Source of the DNA: Pseudobutyrivibrio ruminis
Lineage (GTDB): Bacteria; Bacillota; Clostridia; Lachnospirales; Lachnospiraceae
Direction: 5' to 3'
DNA length: 64,000 nucleotides
NCBI RefSeq assembly: GCF_015057245.1
Contig: NZ_SVET01000002.1
Span: 1-64,000 of the forward strand
Shown here: positions 1 to 8,640 of the stretch, in pieces
Layout: the number at the start of each line of letters is the position of its first letter
Position numbering within the stretch: the stretch's first letter is position 1
Program-made: the position numbers and the translations under genes
Notes under the pieces: generated by a model
Database searches by the model: none
Told to the model about the DNA's origin: nothing
Seen by the model: the letters and a program-made list of their open reading frames with translations, nothing else

Positions 1-935
1 GTAGATGTACGGATGCACACTGCTGGGAATGGCTTGCCGATGCTTGTAAAGAAGCTTGACTCCTCAGGAAGTGTACCTGAATCTGAAACAACTGCGAATG
101 CATTCATCTGCAAGTGGTTGTAGTCGTGGAAGCCAAGTGGCTCGTGCATGCGAACACGTGGGTCGAGCTTGAAGCCGGTAGCTTCGAGACGCTTGCGTGA
201 ACGTGGGTGGCAGCTGTAAAGGATTGGCATGTCGTACTTTTCTGCCAATGCATTGATAGCTGTGAAAAGGCTTGTGAAGTTCTTTTCTGTGTCGATGTTT
301 TCCTCGCGGTGAGCTGAAAGAAGGATGTACTTCTTTGGCTCAAGGCCAAGTGTCTCAAGAACGTTGCTAGCCTCGATTTGCTCAAGGTTTGCATGAAGAA
401 CCTCTGCCATAGGAGAGCCTGTTACGTATGTGCGCTCCTTTGGAAGTCCGCACTCTGCCAAGTAGCGGCGAGCGTGCTCTGAGTATGCCATATTTACATC
501 TGAAATAATATCTACGATACGACGGTTTGTCTCCTCTGGGAGGCACTCATCCTTACATCTGTTTCCAGCTTCCATGTGGAAGATTGGAATGTGAAGACGC
601 TTTGCAGCAATAGCTGAAAGGCATGAGTTTGTGTCGCCAAGAATCAAAAGGGCATCTGGCTGAATTTCAACCATGAGCTCGTATGATTTTGCAATGATGT
701 TACCAACTGTCTGACCAAGATTGTCACCAACAGCTTCCATATAAACATCAGGATCATCAAGCTGTAAATCCTTGAAAAATACTCCGTTTAGATTGTAGTC
801 ATAGTTCTGACCAGTGTGAGCTAACACACAGTCGAAATACTTGCGGCATTTCTTGATTACAGCTGCAAGTCTGATAATCTCAGGTCTTGTACCTACTATA
901 ATTAATAACTTTAATTTTCCATTATTCTTAAACAT
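1..935 (-). CDS. capG: UDP-sugar 2-epimerase of the WecB/CapG family (partial, runs off window)
   Basis: The reverse-strand reading frame begins with ATG at 935 and runs open to the window edge, about 311 residues. The N-terminus holds the family signature VGTRPEIIRLA and HTGQNYD, followed by GDTNSCLSAIAAKR and HMEAGNR, then SAHREEN and SDSG, all typical of non-hydrolysing UDP-N-acetylglucosamine 2-epimerases. Its ATG abuts the TAA of the CapF homologue upstream (TAAATG), so the two are translationally coupled. CapF next to a WecB-like epimerase is the CapF-CapG (FnlB-FnlC) pair that makes UDP-N-acetyl-L-fucosamine, so CapG is preferred over MnaA/WecB. CapE is not seen in the window and may lie beyond the left edge. 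The C-terminus is not visible. Confidence 0.88.
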   Translation of the reverse strand, partial: MFKNNGKLKLLIIVGTRPEIIRLAAVIKKCRKYFDCVLAHTGQNYDYNLNGVFFKDLQLDDPDVYMEAVGDNLGQTVGNIIAKSYELMVEIQPDALLILGDTNSCLSAIAAKRLHIPIFHMEAGNRCKDECLPEETNRRIVDIISDVNMAYSEHARRYLAECGLPKERTYVTGSPMAEVLHANLEQIEASNVLETLGLEPKKYILLSAHREENIDTEKNFTSLFTAINALAEKYDMPILYSCHPRSRKRLEATGFKLDPRVRMHEPLGFHDYNHLQMNAFAVVSDSGTLPEESSFFTSIGKPFPAVCIRTS

Positions 936-2156
936 TTATACATCCTCTCTATATGTATCTGGTCTGTCTGATTCTAACAGTTCGTTGGCCCACATAAGGG
1001 TTACCAAATCCTGAGAATCGGAAAGATTGATGATATTGTGGGTGTAGCCAGGAAGCATGTGTACTGCCTGAATCTTTTCCCCTGAAACTTCGTATTCAAT
1101 CACTGGGAATGAGTTGCCGTTTTCATCCACACCCACGCGGCGCTGCTGGATAAGACCATGGCCGCTGACAACGATGAAGAACTCCCATTTTGTGTGATGC
1201 CAATGCTGGCCCTTTGTTATGCCAGGCTTGCTGATATTTACCGAAAACTGACCGTGGTCAGTAGTCTTTAAAAGCTCTGTGAATGAGCCGCGGTTGTCCA
1301 CGTTCATCTTTAAATCGAAGCACGCCTTTTCCTTTGGAAGGTATGAAAGGTATGTGCTGTAAAGCTTCTTTGCAAAGCTGCCATTTGGAATGGCTGGCAT
1401 GATGAGTGAATGAGGCTCTTCCACAAAGCTATCAAGAAGCTCCACGATTTCGCCGAGTGTCACTGTGTGTGTGACTGGCACGTGGCAATAGCGACCGTCT
1501 GCCGCCTCTACCACCTGGCCCTGATCATCGTAATTGCAACGATGCTCCTGGCCGCGAAGTGCTGCAACCATTTCGTTAACCAAATCATCAATGTAAACAA
1601 GTGTAAGCTCTGTGGCTGGGTCGTTTACTGTGATGTCCAAGCCGTTTGCCTTGTTGTGGCAGAATGTGGCAACTGCTGAGTTGTAGTTTGGACGGCACCA
1701 TTTTCCAAAAAGATTTGGGAAGCGGTAAACCAAAACCTTTGCTCCAGTCTCCTGCTGATATTTGAAGAAAAGCTCCTCACCTGCAAGCTTGCTTTTTCCG
1801 TAATCACTGCCGGCATATCTGCCAAGAAGTGTGGCCTGGATAGATGATGAAAGCATAACCGGGCAAGTGTTGCCGTGCTTTTTCAAAGTATCCAAAAGAG
1901 TGCTGGCAAAGCCGAAGTTGCCTTCCATAAATTCCTCTGTGTTCTGAGGACGATTGACACCTGCAAGATTGAAAACGAAATCGCAATCGCTGCAGAATCG
2001 ATTCAACTCCTCTAATGAAGAATTTCTGTCATATTCATAAATTGTCAGGTCCTCATCAACAAAATGGAACCTATCTCTTCCATCTGCTGCACACTTAAGA
2101 GTCTCTACAAGATTCTTTCCAACAAAGCCTGCAGCCCCTGTAATTAATATTTTCAA
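936..2156 (-). CDS. capF: CapF-like UDP-sugar 4-reductase with C-terminal cupin domain
   Basis: This 406-residue protein starts with a Rossmann SDR domain (GAAGFVG at about residues 7-13) and carries a cupin-like C-terminal half from about residue 275 (GITKGQHWHHTKWEFFIV, then HMLPGYTHNI). That two-domain layout is characteristic of CapF/FnlB, which reduces the 4-keto intermediate made by CapE on the way to UDP-N-acetyl-L-fucosamine. In CapF the cupin contributes to an earlier step or to stability. It is followed without a gap by the epimerase. Upstream lies the terminator of a chemoreceptor gene, so the pair probably has its own promoter in 2157-2230, which I could not define. CapE, the expected first enzyme, is not adjacent. 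Confidence 0.9.
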   Translation of the reverse strand: MKILITGAAGFVGKNLVETLKCAADGRDRFHFVDEDLTIYEYDRNSSLEELNRFCSDCDFVFNLAGVNRPQNTEEFMEGNFGFASTLLDTLKKHGNTCPVMLSSSIQATLLGRYAGSDYGKSKLAGEELFFKYQQETGAKVLVYRFPNLFGKWCRPNYNSAVATFCHNKANGLDITVNDPATELTLVYIDDLVNEMVAALRGQEHRCNYDDQGQVVEAADGRYCHVPVTHTVTLGEIVELLDSFVEEPHSLIMPAIPNGSFAKKLYSTYLSYLPKEKACFDLKMNVDNRGSFTELLKTTDHGQFSVNISKPGITKGQHWHHTKWEFFIVVSGHGLIQQRRVGVDENGNSFPVIEYEVSGEKIQAVHMLPGYTHNIINLSDSQDLVTLMWANELLESDRPDTYREDV

Positions 2157-2231
2157 AATTGTTCTCCATTTTTACATAATTAAACTCATTAATTATAGCA
2201 CAACAATAAAATAAGTGCATTAAACTAAAAA

Positions 2232-2266
2232 GAGTTCGAAGACAAACTTAATCTGCCCTCGAACTC
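2232..2266 (-). terminator. Rho-independent terminator of the chemoreceptor gene
   Basis: GAGTTCGA (2232-2239) pairs with TCGAACTC (2259-2266). On the reverse strand the stem is followed by a run of T. It sits 8 bp after the stop of the chemoreceptor gene and separates it from capF. Confidence 0.75.
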
Positions 2267-2273
2267 ATGTAAA

Positions 2274-4295
2274 TTAGATTGTAAAGAACTGTACGCTTTC
2301 GTTGATTGAATCTGCTGCAACCGCAACTGATGAAGCTGCGTTTGAAACAGTGTTACTTGATTCTGCAACGTTTCTTGAGCTTTCAGTTAACTGGTTAACT
2401 GTCGCTGTGATTTCCTGGCTTGTAGCTGACTGTTCTTCTGATACGGCTGCCATGTTTGCTGCCACATCGTTTACAGTTCCCATTCGCTCAGCCATCTTTG
2501 ATAATGTGTCACTTGCATCTGACAGTGCAGCTGTGATGGTCTGGAATGTTGTTGCCGCATTATCAACTGCCTCTGAGCTATCATGAATCATCTTTGTGTT
2601 AGATTCTGAACGCTCTGCAAGGTCGCGAACCTTCATAGTCATCTCATCGATGATTTCACCGATTTTTCTAGTTGCCTCGGCACTATCATTTGCAAGCTGA
2701 CCGATTTCGGAAGCAACTACTGCAAAGCCTCGGCCGTATTCTCCTGCACGGGCTGCCTCGATTGAAGCGTTCAATGAAAGAAGATTTGTCTGGGATGCAA
2801 TACCGCTAATCATATCGATAATCTGATTGATTTCTGCTGCTGCCGCATCTACGGACTGAACTGCCTCATTCATACCGTTCATAGAAACAACTACATCTTC
2901 CATTCCCTTGCGAACATTTGTCATGTCCTCTGCGCCAACATTTGCTTTATCAACAAGCTCAACCATGCTTGTCTCAATCTGATTTTCAGACTCTGTAAGC
3001 TCTGAAACAGTCATTGAGAGAGATGTGGCATTTTCAGCTACCTCTGTAACTGACTCTGCCATGCTTTCCATGTTTGCAAGAATTGTTTCCATGGATCTAG
3101 ACTGCTCGTTTGCTTCTGTATTTAAAACTCCAGCTGTGGACTGAGAATTCTTTGAATCAGTTTCAAGCTGAGTTGAAATGCCCTGAATGTTGCTGATAAT
3201 TCCGCGCATGCTTTCGATGAATTTGTTCATGGACTTGTTCATGTAAGCAATTTCGTCGTTACCTCTGTCATCGATTGTAACTGTGAAATCACCCTGGCTG
3301 ATATGCTCGATATTATCTGTCAAAGCAGCCACTGGCTTACGAATCATTTTATTCAAAGTTACATTGAATAAAACTGCTAGGATAATCATCATTGCTACTA
3401 CTGCCCCGATGACAATAAGAAGCATGTATAACACATCTGCTAAAACATCTGTTGCCTTAGCATAATTTATAACTTTCCAATCAGTGCCTTCTACTGTGTA
3501 AGTTGAAACGAAGTATTGTCCGTCTGCACCATTCACCTTGGCAACCTGACCATCCTCATTTTCAAGGACAGCTGTCATGTTGTTAAATAATTTATTATCA
3601 ACATCTGCTAAATTCTGACCGCACATCGCTGTATCCTCAGCACTTAGAATCAAGCCCTGTGAAGTAGCCATCATGGCACGGCCGGTGTTGTATAATGTGA
3701 CGCTGTTTAAGTAATCCTGAGATGCAGACATCATAAGATCTGCGGCGATTACACCTTCTCTTCCGTCTTTTAAATGAACATGACGAAGAACCGTTGCACA
3801 CAAGTTTCCTGTGTTCAAATCGAAATATGGAACATCATAGAAATAATAGTATGAATCCGTATATGCGATACCTTCTTGATACCATGGCTTTTCACGGATA
3901 TCCATTCCTGGATCCCAACCTGTCAATTCAATGAAGGCGCCATCTGATAAAGATAGATATGCACCAGTTGGAATCATATCGTAGCGTCCCTTTGTCTGCT
4001 GCAAAAAGGCGCGAATCTCAGTATCGTCCTCGAATTGCTGAACCTCAATTGAATCTGCAATAGCATTCAAATAATAGAAGGTCGATTTTAACTCGCTGTT
4101 GATTGCCACAGCATCTGATTTGACGGATTTTTCAAATGATGTGTAAAGAAGCTCATGGATGAGTTTCGTATCAAAAACACCTACAAGTAGTACTAGTAAT
4201 GCAATTCCGCCTGCCACAACAGGTAGAAAGATTGAAATCAACTTCGTACTTAGTCGTTTAATTTTGTTGCCTTTTCCTATACCATTCGTTTTCAA
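2274..4295 (-). CDS. Methyl-accepting chemotaxis protein
   Basis: The protein has a classic transmembrane chemoreceptor layout: an N-terminal membrane helix (about residues 15-40), a large extracellular sensor region of the dCache type with the run ELTGWDPGMDIREKPWY, a second membrane helix, a HAMP segment (IRKPVAALTDNIEHIS), and a long coiled-coil signalling domain containing the conserved hairpin NASIEAARAGEYGRGFAVVA. It would sense an extracellular ligand and control CheA. The C-terminus ends FFTI and lacks a CheR-tethering pentapeptide. An in-frame ATG lies upstream at 4331, but the TTG at 4295 is preceded by GGAGG at ideal spacing and is preferred. It is unusual that this gene sits inside a run of glycan genes, between FkbH and CapF. 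The ligand is unknown. Confidence 0.9.
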   Translation of the reverse strand: MKTNGIGKGNKIKRLSTKLISIFLPVVAGGIALLVLLVGVFDTKLIHELLYTSFEKSVKSDAVAINSELKSTFYYLNAIADSIEVQQFEDDTEIRAFLQQTKGRYDMIPTGAYLSLSDGAFIELTGWDPGMDIREKPWYQEGIAYTDSYYYFYDVPYFDLNTGNLCATVLRHVHLKDGREGVIAADLMMSASQDYLNSVTLYNTGRAMMATSQGLILSAEDTAMCGQNLADVDNKLFNNMTAVLENEDGQVAKVNGADGQYFVSTYTVEGTDWKVINYAKATDVLADVLYMLLIVIGAVVAMMIILAVLFNVTLNKMIRKPVAALTDNIEHISQGDFTVTIDDRGNDEIAYMNKSMNKFIESMRGIISNIQGISTQLETDSKNSQSTAGVLNTEANEQSRSMETILANMESMAESVTEVAENATSLSMTVSELTESENQIETSMVELVDKANVGAEDMTNVRKGMEDVVVSMNGMNEAVQSVDAAAAEINQIIDMISGIASQTNLLSLNASIEAARAGEYGRGFAVVASEIGQLANDSAEATRKIGEIIDEMTMKVRDLAERSESNTKMIHDSSEAVDNAATTFQTITAALSDASDTLSKMAERMGTVNDVAANMAAVSEEQSATSQEITATVNQLTESSRNVAESSNTVSNAASSVAVAADSINESVQFFTI

Positions 4296-4427
4296 GTTCT
4301 TTCCTCCAGTCAGTAAATCTTGATGTCTCACGAACTCCCCGGTATAAAAAACTAGTTGATTATTCTACAGTTTCCACACAAAAAATTAAGTTACCACTTT
4401 AGTTTTCAAATTTCAACAGCAATTGCT

Positions 4428-6194
4428 CTATAAATTTATATGTACTGGCTTTTGTTCATAATCTGCCACGTTGATTGTGTAAGTTCTGTTGCCTTCAGCG
4501 TCCTCGCTTTCTAGAGTGAAGCCATAGTCTCCATAGAAATTCTTCACCATTGAGTTTTTAGCAGTTGGATAATAGTGGGCCACAATTTTATCAACGCCTT
4601 TTCCCTTGCAGCGGCTGACAAATTCGTTCATCATCAAATCTTCCATGCCACGCTTTAAAACTCGACAGCTCATAAGCCACAATTTGATATCTACAGTGCT
4701 GCCATCAATCTCTCCTGCAACAACTGTGACGATACCGTTGTCGGCGAACTTATCAACAAGCTTGCCTGCCATGCAGATGTGTTTTCCACCATCCTGCATC
4801 TGACGGATGTCGTCCTCGCTGCAGCGAAGTGTGGTGAGATTGAACTGGTTGGATTTATTTGTAAGCTGTGCCACGCGCTGAATCATGATTGGCTCGAAGC
4901 CTGTGATGTAGGCTGTCATATCCAGGCTATCAAGATACTGGCCATAGTCGGCGAAAGCTGCCTGAGCTTTCTTAGCCTCAGCCTTGGCGTGGTACATCTG
5001 AGTCTTTTTCATATCCTCGCCGGAGAAGTTGGTAACCTCGAAATATCCGCCGTGGTCAAGAACCTTGATGTAGTTTTCTGCCCCATCCATAGCAGGAGTC
5101 TCCACACCAAGCTGACTGTGGACAATCTCTCGCTCCGCAGGATTGTCATCCGCAAATACGAAGCTATCCACACCAAGTGTGAGCTCATCAGCCATCTGAG
5201 AAAGATTCAAATCCTTTGGGTCCCAGTTGGCCTTGATTGAAACGAAATCATCTGGGCGAAGAATGCCGTCTGGATGATTGAGGCCGGCGATTGCATTTGC
5301 CTCGTCGTTTTTAGAATCGATGGCAAGGACTACACCGATGTCCTTGAGATTCTTGCAGTAGCTTTGGAACTCGGCATACACCTGTCCTGCTGGAACCTCT
5401 GGGCCGATGGCAATTCCTTCCACTCCGTCGTCACCTACAATGCCGCCCCAAAGGGTGTTGTCCAAATCAAGGGCAAGAACCTTTTTGTTGCGTCCGTAGA
5501 TGGACTTTATAATAGAAGCAACGGACTGAGCCACGTAAGGAATGGCGTCCATATTCATGGCGCACTTGTACATGTGCCAGTATTTGGCGTCATTCCACTG
5601 AGAAAGGCCGTAGTCCTGTGCCAGATAATCAATATCGTTGATATAAAAGCCAGTGTGATTATTTGCATAATCATAGAAACGCTGATTCAATCTTGAGATG
5701 AAATTGCTGCGACCTCTGTAGTCCCAGATGTCACGGTTGCCCATCAATCTGTAGTTTGGTCTATCGAAATTGTTCTGGATGATTGGACAATGGAACTTCT
5801 CCTCAAGGGCTGTCCACATAGCCTCAAAATGCTGATACTGATTCTCAAGCAAATCATCAACTGTGGATTTGTCCATATCCATCTGTGGAAAATCAGTGAT
5901 ATTTCTCCAGCTTGTGTGGATATATATGATGTCCGGATTCATTGCATCAAGCTCAGGGCTGCCAAACATGGCATCCTGCCAGTACTGACCGTACTCAGAC
6001 TGATAGAAGCTGGCCTTGATTCCATGATTCAACAAAAAAATAGAAAGCATATCTACCACATCGTTTGTAGTGGAACCGCCCAGCACTGCAACCTTCTTTT
6101 CGATGAGTCCTGGCTTTTCAGATAGCTCTCTGTAAATCTTGGCGCGCTTTCTGCGCAATGTTTTTGTATCTAAAGGATAATTAAAACAATCCAT
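4428..6194 (-). CDS. FkbH-like HAD-family protein
   Basis: This 588-residue protein has an N-terminal SGNH-like region (VAVLGGSTTND near residue 36), a HAD domain with the catalytic DxDxT motif in ALDLDNTLWGGIVGDD (about residues 240-256), and a C-terminal GNAT-like segment (about residues 420-580). FkbH proteins take 1,3-bisphosphoglycerate, remove phosphate and load the glyceryl unit onto an acyl carrier protein. The next gene is an acyl carrier protein, followed upstream by an acyltransferase, so the three are likely to load and pass on a glyceryl or related acid. The ATG has AAGGAG upstream. The exact acid transferred cannot be read from sequence. GNAT-bearing FkbH proteins are also found in non-glycan pathways, but the context here is a glycan locus. 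Confidence 0.88.
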   Translation of the reverse strand: MDCFNYPLDTKTLRRKRAKIYRELSEKPGLIEKKVAVLGGSTTNDVVDMLSIFLLNHGIKASFYQSEYGQYWQDAMFGSPELDAMNPDIIYIHTSWRNITDFPQMDMDKSTVDDLLENQYQHFEAMWTALEEKFHCPIIQNNFDRPNYRLMGNRDIWDYRGRSNFISRLNQRFYDYANNHTGFYINDIDYLAQDYGLSQWNDAKYWHMYKCAMNMDAIPYVAQSVASIIKSIYGRNKKVLALDLDNTLWGGIVGDDGVEGIAIGPEVPAGQVYAEFQSYCKNLKDIGVVLAIDSKNDEANAIAGLNHPDGILRPDDFVSIKANWDPKDLNLSQMADELTLGVDSFVFADDNPAEREIVHSQLGVETPAMDGAENYIKVLDHGGYFEVTNFSGEDMKKTQMYHAKAEAKKAQAAFADYGQYLDSLDMTAYITGFEPIMIQRVAQLTNKSNQFNLTTLRCSEDDIRQMQDGGKHICMAGKLVDKFADNGIVTVVAGEIDGSTVDIKLWLMSCRVLKRGMEDLMMNEFVSRCKGKGVDKIVAHYYPTAKNSMVKNFYGDYGFTLESEDAEGNRTYTINVADYEQKPVHINL

Positions 6195-6223
6195 TTTTAC
6201 TCCTTTGTTTATACACCTGTTTA

Positions 6224-6460
6224 TTAACGGCTAGCCACCACATCCACAATGCTGCCTACATTTTTAAGACCAGCAACTTCGTCCATTGTGAACTGGAATT
6301 CAAATTCATCCTCGATCATTTCGATGAGGTTCATCTGCATAAGTGAATCCCATCCTTCGATGTCGTTTGCTGTAGTAGATTCACTGATTTCAAGGCTTTC
6401 GTCATCGAAGGCATCCTGAAAGATTTCGTTTATTTTAGATAAGATTTCTTCTCTGTTCAT
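6224..6460 (-). CDS. Acyl carrier protein
   Basis: This is a 78-residue acidic protein starting MNREEIL at 6460, preceded by AAAGGAG. A longer frame extends upstream but overlaps the neighbouring gene and has no ribosome site. The phosphopantetheine attachment motif is GWDSL with Ser39, followed by the usual acidic helix (EMIEDEFEFQF). It lies between FkbH and the AAC(3)-like transferase with short gaps. It is therefore probably a dedicated carrier for a glycan acyl group rather than the fatty-acid synthesis ACP, whose usual neighbours (fabD, fabG) are absent. Confidence 0.93.
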   Translation of the reverse strand: MNREEILSKINEIFQDAFDDESLEISESTTANDIEGWDSLMQMNLIEMIEDEFEFQFTMDEVAGLKNVGSIVDVVASR

Positions 6461-6471
6461 GGTAATCTCCT

Positions 6472-7323
6472 TTATTCTAATCCTTTTACTTCGTAAGGAA
6501 GGGTCTTTGGCTTTGACCAGTCCAAGGTGTAGTTTTCGAATTTCAATGTGTTGGCACCATCGGCACGCATATCTGCAACGATGACTGGATAAGCTGCACC
6601 AAGGTCGCAAACGCAAAGGCCAAGGCTGTGGCTTTCGCCGGCTTTTGCTACACCATTTGAAACAAGCCATTCGTTGGTGATGCTGATTTCCTGGATGACG
6701 TCCAAATCACGGACGTACATGCAGTAGCAACGCTTTTCTGTGACGCCATTTTTATCTGTGTAGTCCCCAAAGAAATACTTTGGATGACGATAAGGAACAT
6801 CAACGCACTGCTCTACATAGTGACCAAAAGTGATACCCTGGTGGGCTTCAATATCAAAGAACAGCTGCTTGCCGCCGTTGTCACGAAGATAGGTGAATGG
6901 GCCTGCATCGCCCCAGGCATCCTGATTGCTCATAGCTGCAAGACGATGTGCGTTCTTGCCCCAAACCATGAAGGAATACATTGGGTGCTTGGTGCGGATA
7001 AAGTCGGTTCTGTTTTTAAGAATCCAATTGTTTAGAGCGCCAACCTCACCTGGTGTGTTTAGATAATCGAAGCCATTGCCTCGGCAAAAGTCCCAGGAGA
7101 AAACTGGAAACAGAAGTGTGCCTTCCTCTCCAACTAAATCCTGTAACGTATTTACGAATTCATTTAAGAAATCATTTCTCTGCTTAACCTTAACCTGGCA
7201 TTCGTTTTTGGCAACGAATAAAAGGTTTGTGATATCGCTGGCAACGTAAACCATGTCGCCACGGGCAATGCCAAGAGATGCGATTTCATTTTTTATATCA
7301 TTTAATAATTCTTGTGATGTCAT
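6472..7323 (-). CDS. AAC(3)-type N-acyltransferase family protein
   Basis: This 283-residue protein matches the AAC(3)/YokD fold: an N-terminal GIARGDMVYVASDIT segment, VGEEGTLLFPVFSWDFC in the first third, then NTPGEVGAL and a conserved RTKHPMYSFMVWG. Members of this family acylate amino groups of sugars or aminoglycosides. In glycan loci they are thought to acylate amino sugars. The stop lies 11 bp before the acyl carrier protein gene, which suggests an ACP-linked rather than CoA-linked donor; that link is inference. An aminoglycoside-resistance role is not supported by the context. Confidence 0.8.
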   Translation of the reverse strand: MTSQELLNDIKNEIASLGIARGDMVYVASDITNLLFVAKNECQVKVKQRNDFLNEFVNTLQDLVGEEGTLLFPVFSWDFCRGNGFDYLNTPGEVGALNNWILKNRTDFIRTKHPMYSFMVWGKNAHRLAAMSNQDAWGDAGPFTYLRDNGGKQLFFDIEAHQGITFGHYVEQCVDVPYRHPKYFFGDYTDKNGVTEKRCYCMYVRDLDVIQEISITNEWLVSNGVAKAGESHSLGLCVCDLGAAYPVIVADMRADGANTLKFENYTLDWSKPKTLPYEVKGLE

Positions 7324-7332
7324 TTTATCCTC

Positions 7333-8637
7333 TTATTTTACTTCTACCAAGCCATTTTCATGAAGCTTGTGGGCGATGTCGATTAGCTCTTTTACTGGAA
7401 CTCCTGTGATTTCGGAAATGCCAATCAAATCGTTGCGACCATCGGCGTAAGTCATGAAATACATCATGGCCATGACTGCATCGTAGCTTCCCTTTTTGCT
7501 GACTGTTGGGAAGAGACCACGCTTGCCAAGCTGTGGTTCGCAAGGTACTGTCATGACAAAAGTCTTGTTGTTTTCAAGAGCATCTACCACCTGAGTGACA
7601 ACATCGTATGCTCCCTGAAATCCCTCTGGGCTAACGAGAGTCATATCATCAGCACTGGTGTGGTACTCTGGGTACTCGCCAAACTTACTGCGGCAGAAGC
7701 AAACCACTGGAAGGTCCACGCCTGCGGAATTGTACTGACGCTCGTCTGAACCGCGCTTCAAAAAGCTATAGTCGCTATATTTTCCTTCTGTATGAGTTTT
7801 TAGAACATTCGTAAGAACTCTGTCAGCAAGGGTATCTGCGTATTTACTATGTACAATTGAATAATCTCTGTCGTCGCCAACGCAAGAAAGATTAAATCCT
7901 GCAACGATATGCTGCTTCATGTGCTGCAAATGGTCGTCTGTGGCGATGTATGTGATGGAACCGATTGTCTCTGGAATGATTATGAATCGGTATGTGTAAT
8001 GACGATTCTGTATCGTTTTTACGTATTTGATAAGCTCACACATCAGCACTGGGCCAGAGACCTCGTTGTTGGCCATAGATGGGTGGCAGTCATATGTGGA
8101 GAAGAAAATCTCCTCATCTGATTCACCTGGAAGGACCAGCTCTGCGTATGTAAGGTTGCCTTCGAAAAGCTCAGAATCGATGTACATGTGATACTTGCCA
8201 GGCTTGAGGCTATCCAGCTGATTCTGGCTCATGCAAAATCCGTAACGCTCCTTGTAGTAGCTGGTTACGTATGGAACGATGTCCGGCTGATCTGGCAAAG
8301 TGAAAATGTGCTGCTTTAATTCTTCCAAATCAACCCACTCATCAATTGGGGTAGAATAGCCCATCACGTGGAGATTGCTAACAGCCATATCTACGATGTG
8401 ATTGCCTGCCTCATCCTCGATGTAGGCTGCGTTTATCTTCCATTCCTTTGGCACATTCCAGTCGAAAACCTGGGTGCCGCTGGCAACATTTTTTATTTCG
8501 AAGGTGATGCCATCATCGCCTGCAATCCTATCGGAACACATCTTTAAAGTCTGGCGAACGCCCTCGCCGGTGATGCTTCTGTTGATAGGAAAAAGCTCTG
8601 TGGCAAAATCATACATGCTCTGTCCGATTGAACTCAT
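7333..8637 (-). CDS. DUF4910/DUF2172 aminopeptidase-like protein
   Basis: This 434-residue protein has the family opening MYDFATELFPINRSITGEG, a middle domain with VSNLHVMGYSTPID, a metallopeptidase-like core (STYDCHPSMANNEVSGP at about residues 180-195 and PETIGSI), and a C-terminal winged-helix-like end. This family is recurrent in surface-polysaccharide and flagellin-glycan clusters, where its reaction is not settled. Its position between a membrane glycosyltransferase and the acyltransferase trio fits a glycan-modification role, possibly amide bond formation or cleavage. AGGAGAG precedes the ATG. The gaps on both sides are 3-10 bp, indicating one operon. Confidence 0.8.
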   Translation of the reverse strand: MSSIGQSMYDFATELFPINRSITGEGVRQTLKMCSDRIAGDDGITFEIKNVASGTQVFDWNVPKEWKINAAYIEDEAGNHIVDMAVSNLHVMGYSTPIDEWVDLEELKQHIFTLPDQPDIVPYVTSYYKERYGFCMSQNQLDSLKPGKYHMYIDSELFEGNLTYAELVLPGESDEEIFFSTYDCHPSMANNEVSGPVLMCELIKYVKTIQNRHYTYRFIIIPETIGSITYIATDDHLQHMKQHIVAGFNLSCVGDDRDYSIVHSKYADTLADRVLTNVLKTHTEGKYSDYSFLKRGSDERQYNSAGVDLPVVCFCRSKFGEYPEYHTSADDMTLVSPEGFQGAYDVVTQVVDALENNKTFVMTVPCEPQLGKRGLFPTVSKKGSYDAVMAMMYFMTYADGRNDLIGISEITGVPVKELIDIAHKLHENGLVEVK

Positions 8638-8640
8638 GAA

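Noticed and set aside
4779..5696. Long rightward frames opposite FkbH
   Set aside because: They mirror the FkbH codon pattern, lack ribosome sites and show no family sequence.
6472..7323. Aminoglycoside resistance gene
   Set aside because: The AAC(3) fold is shared with sugar acyltransferases and the gene sits between an ACP and glycan genes.
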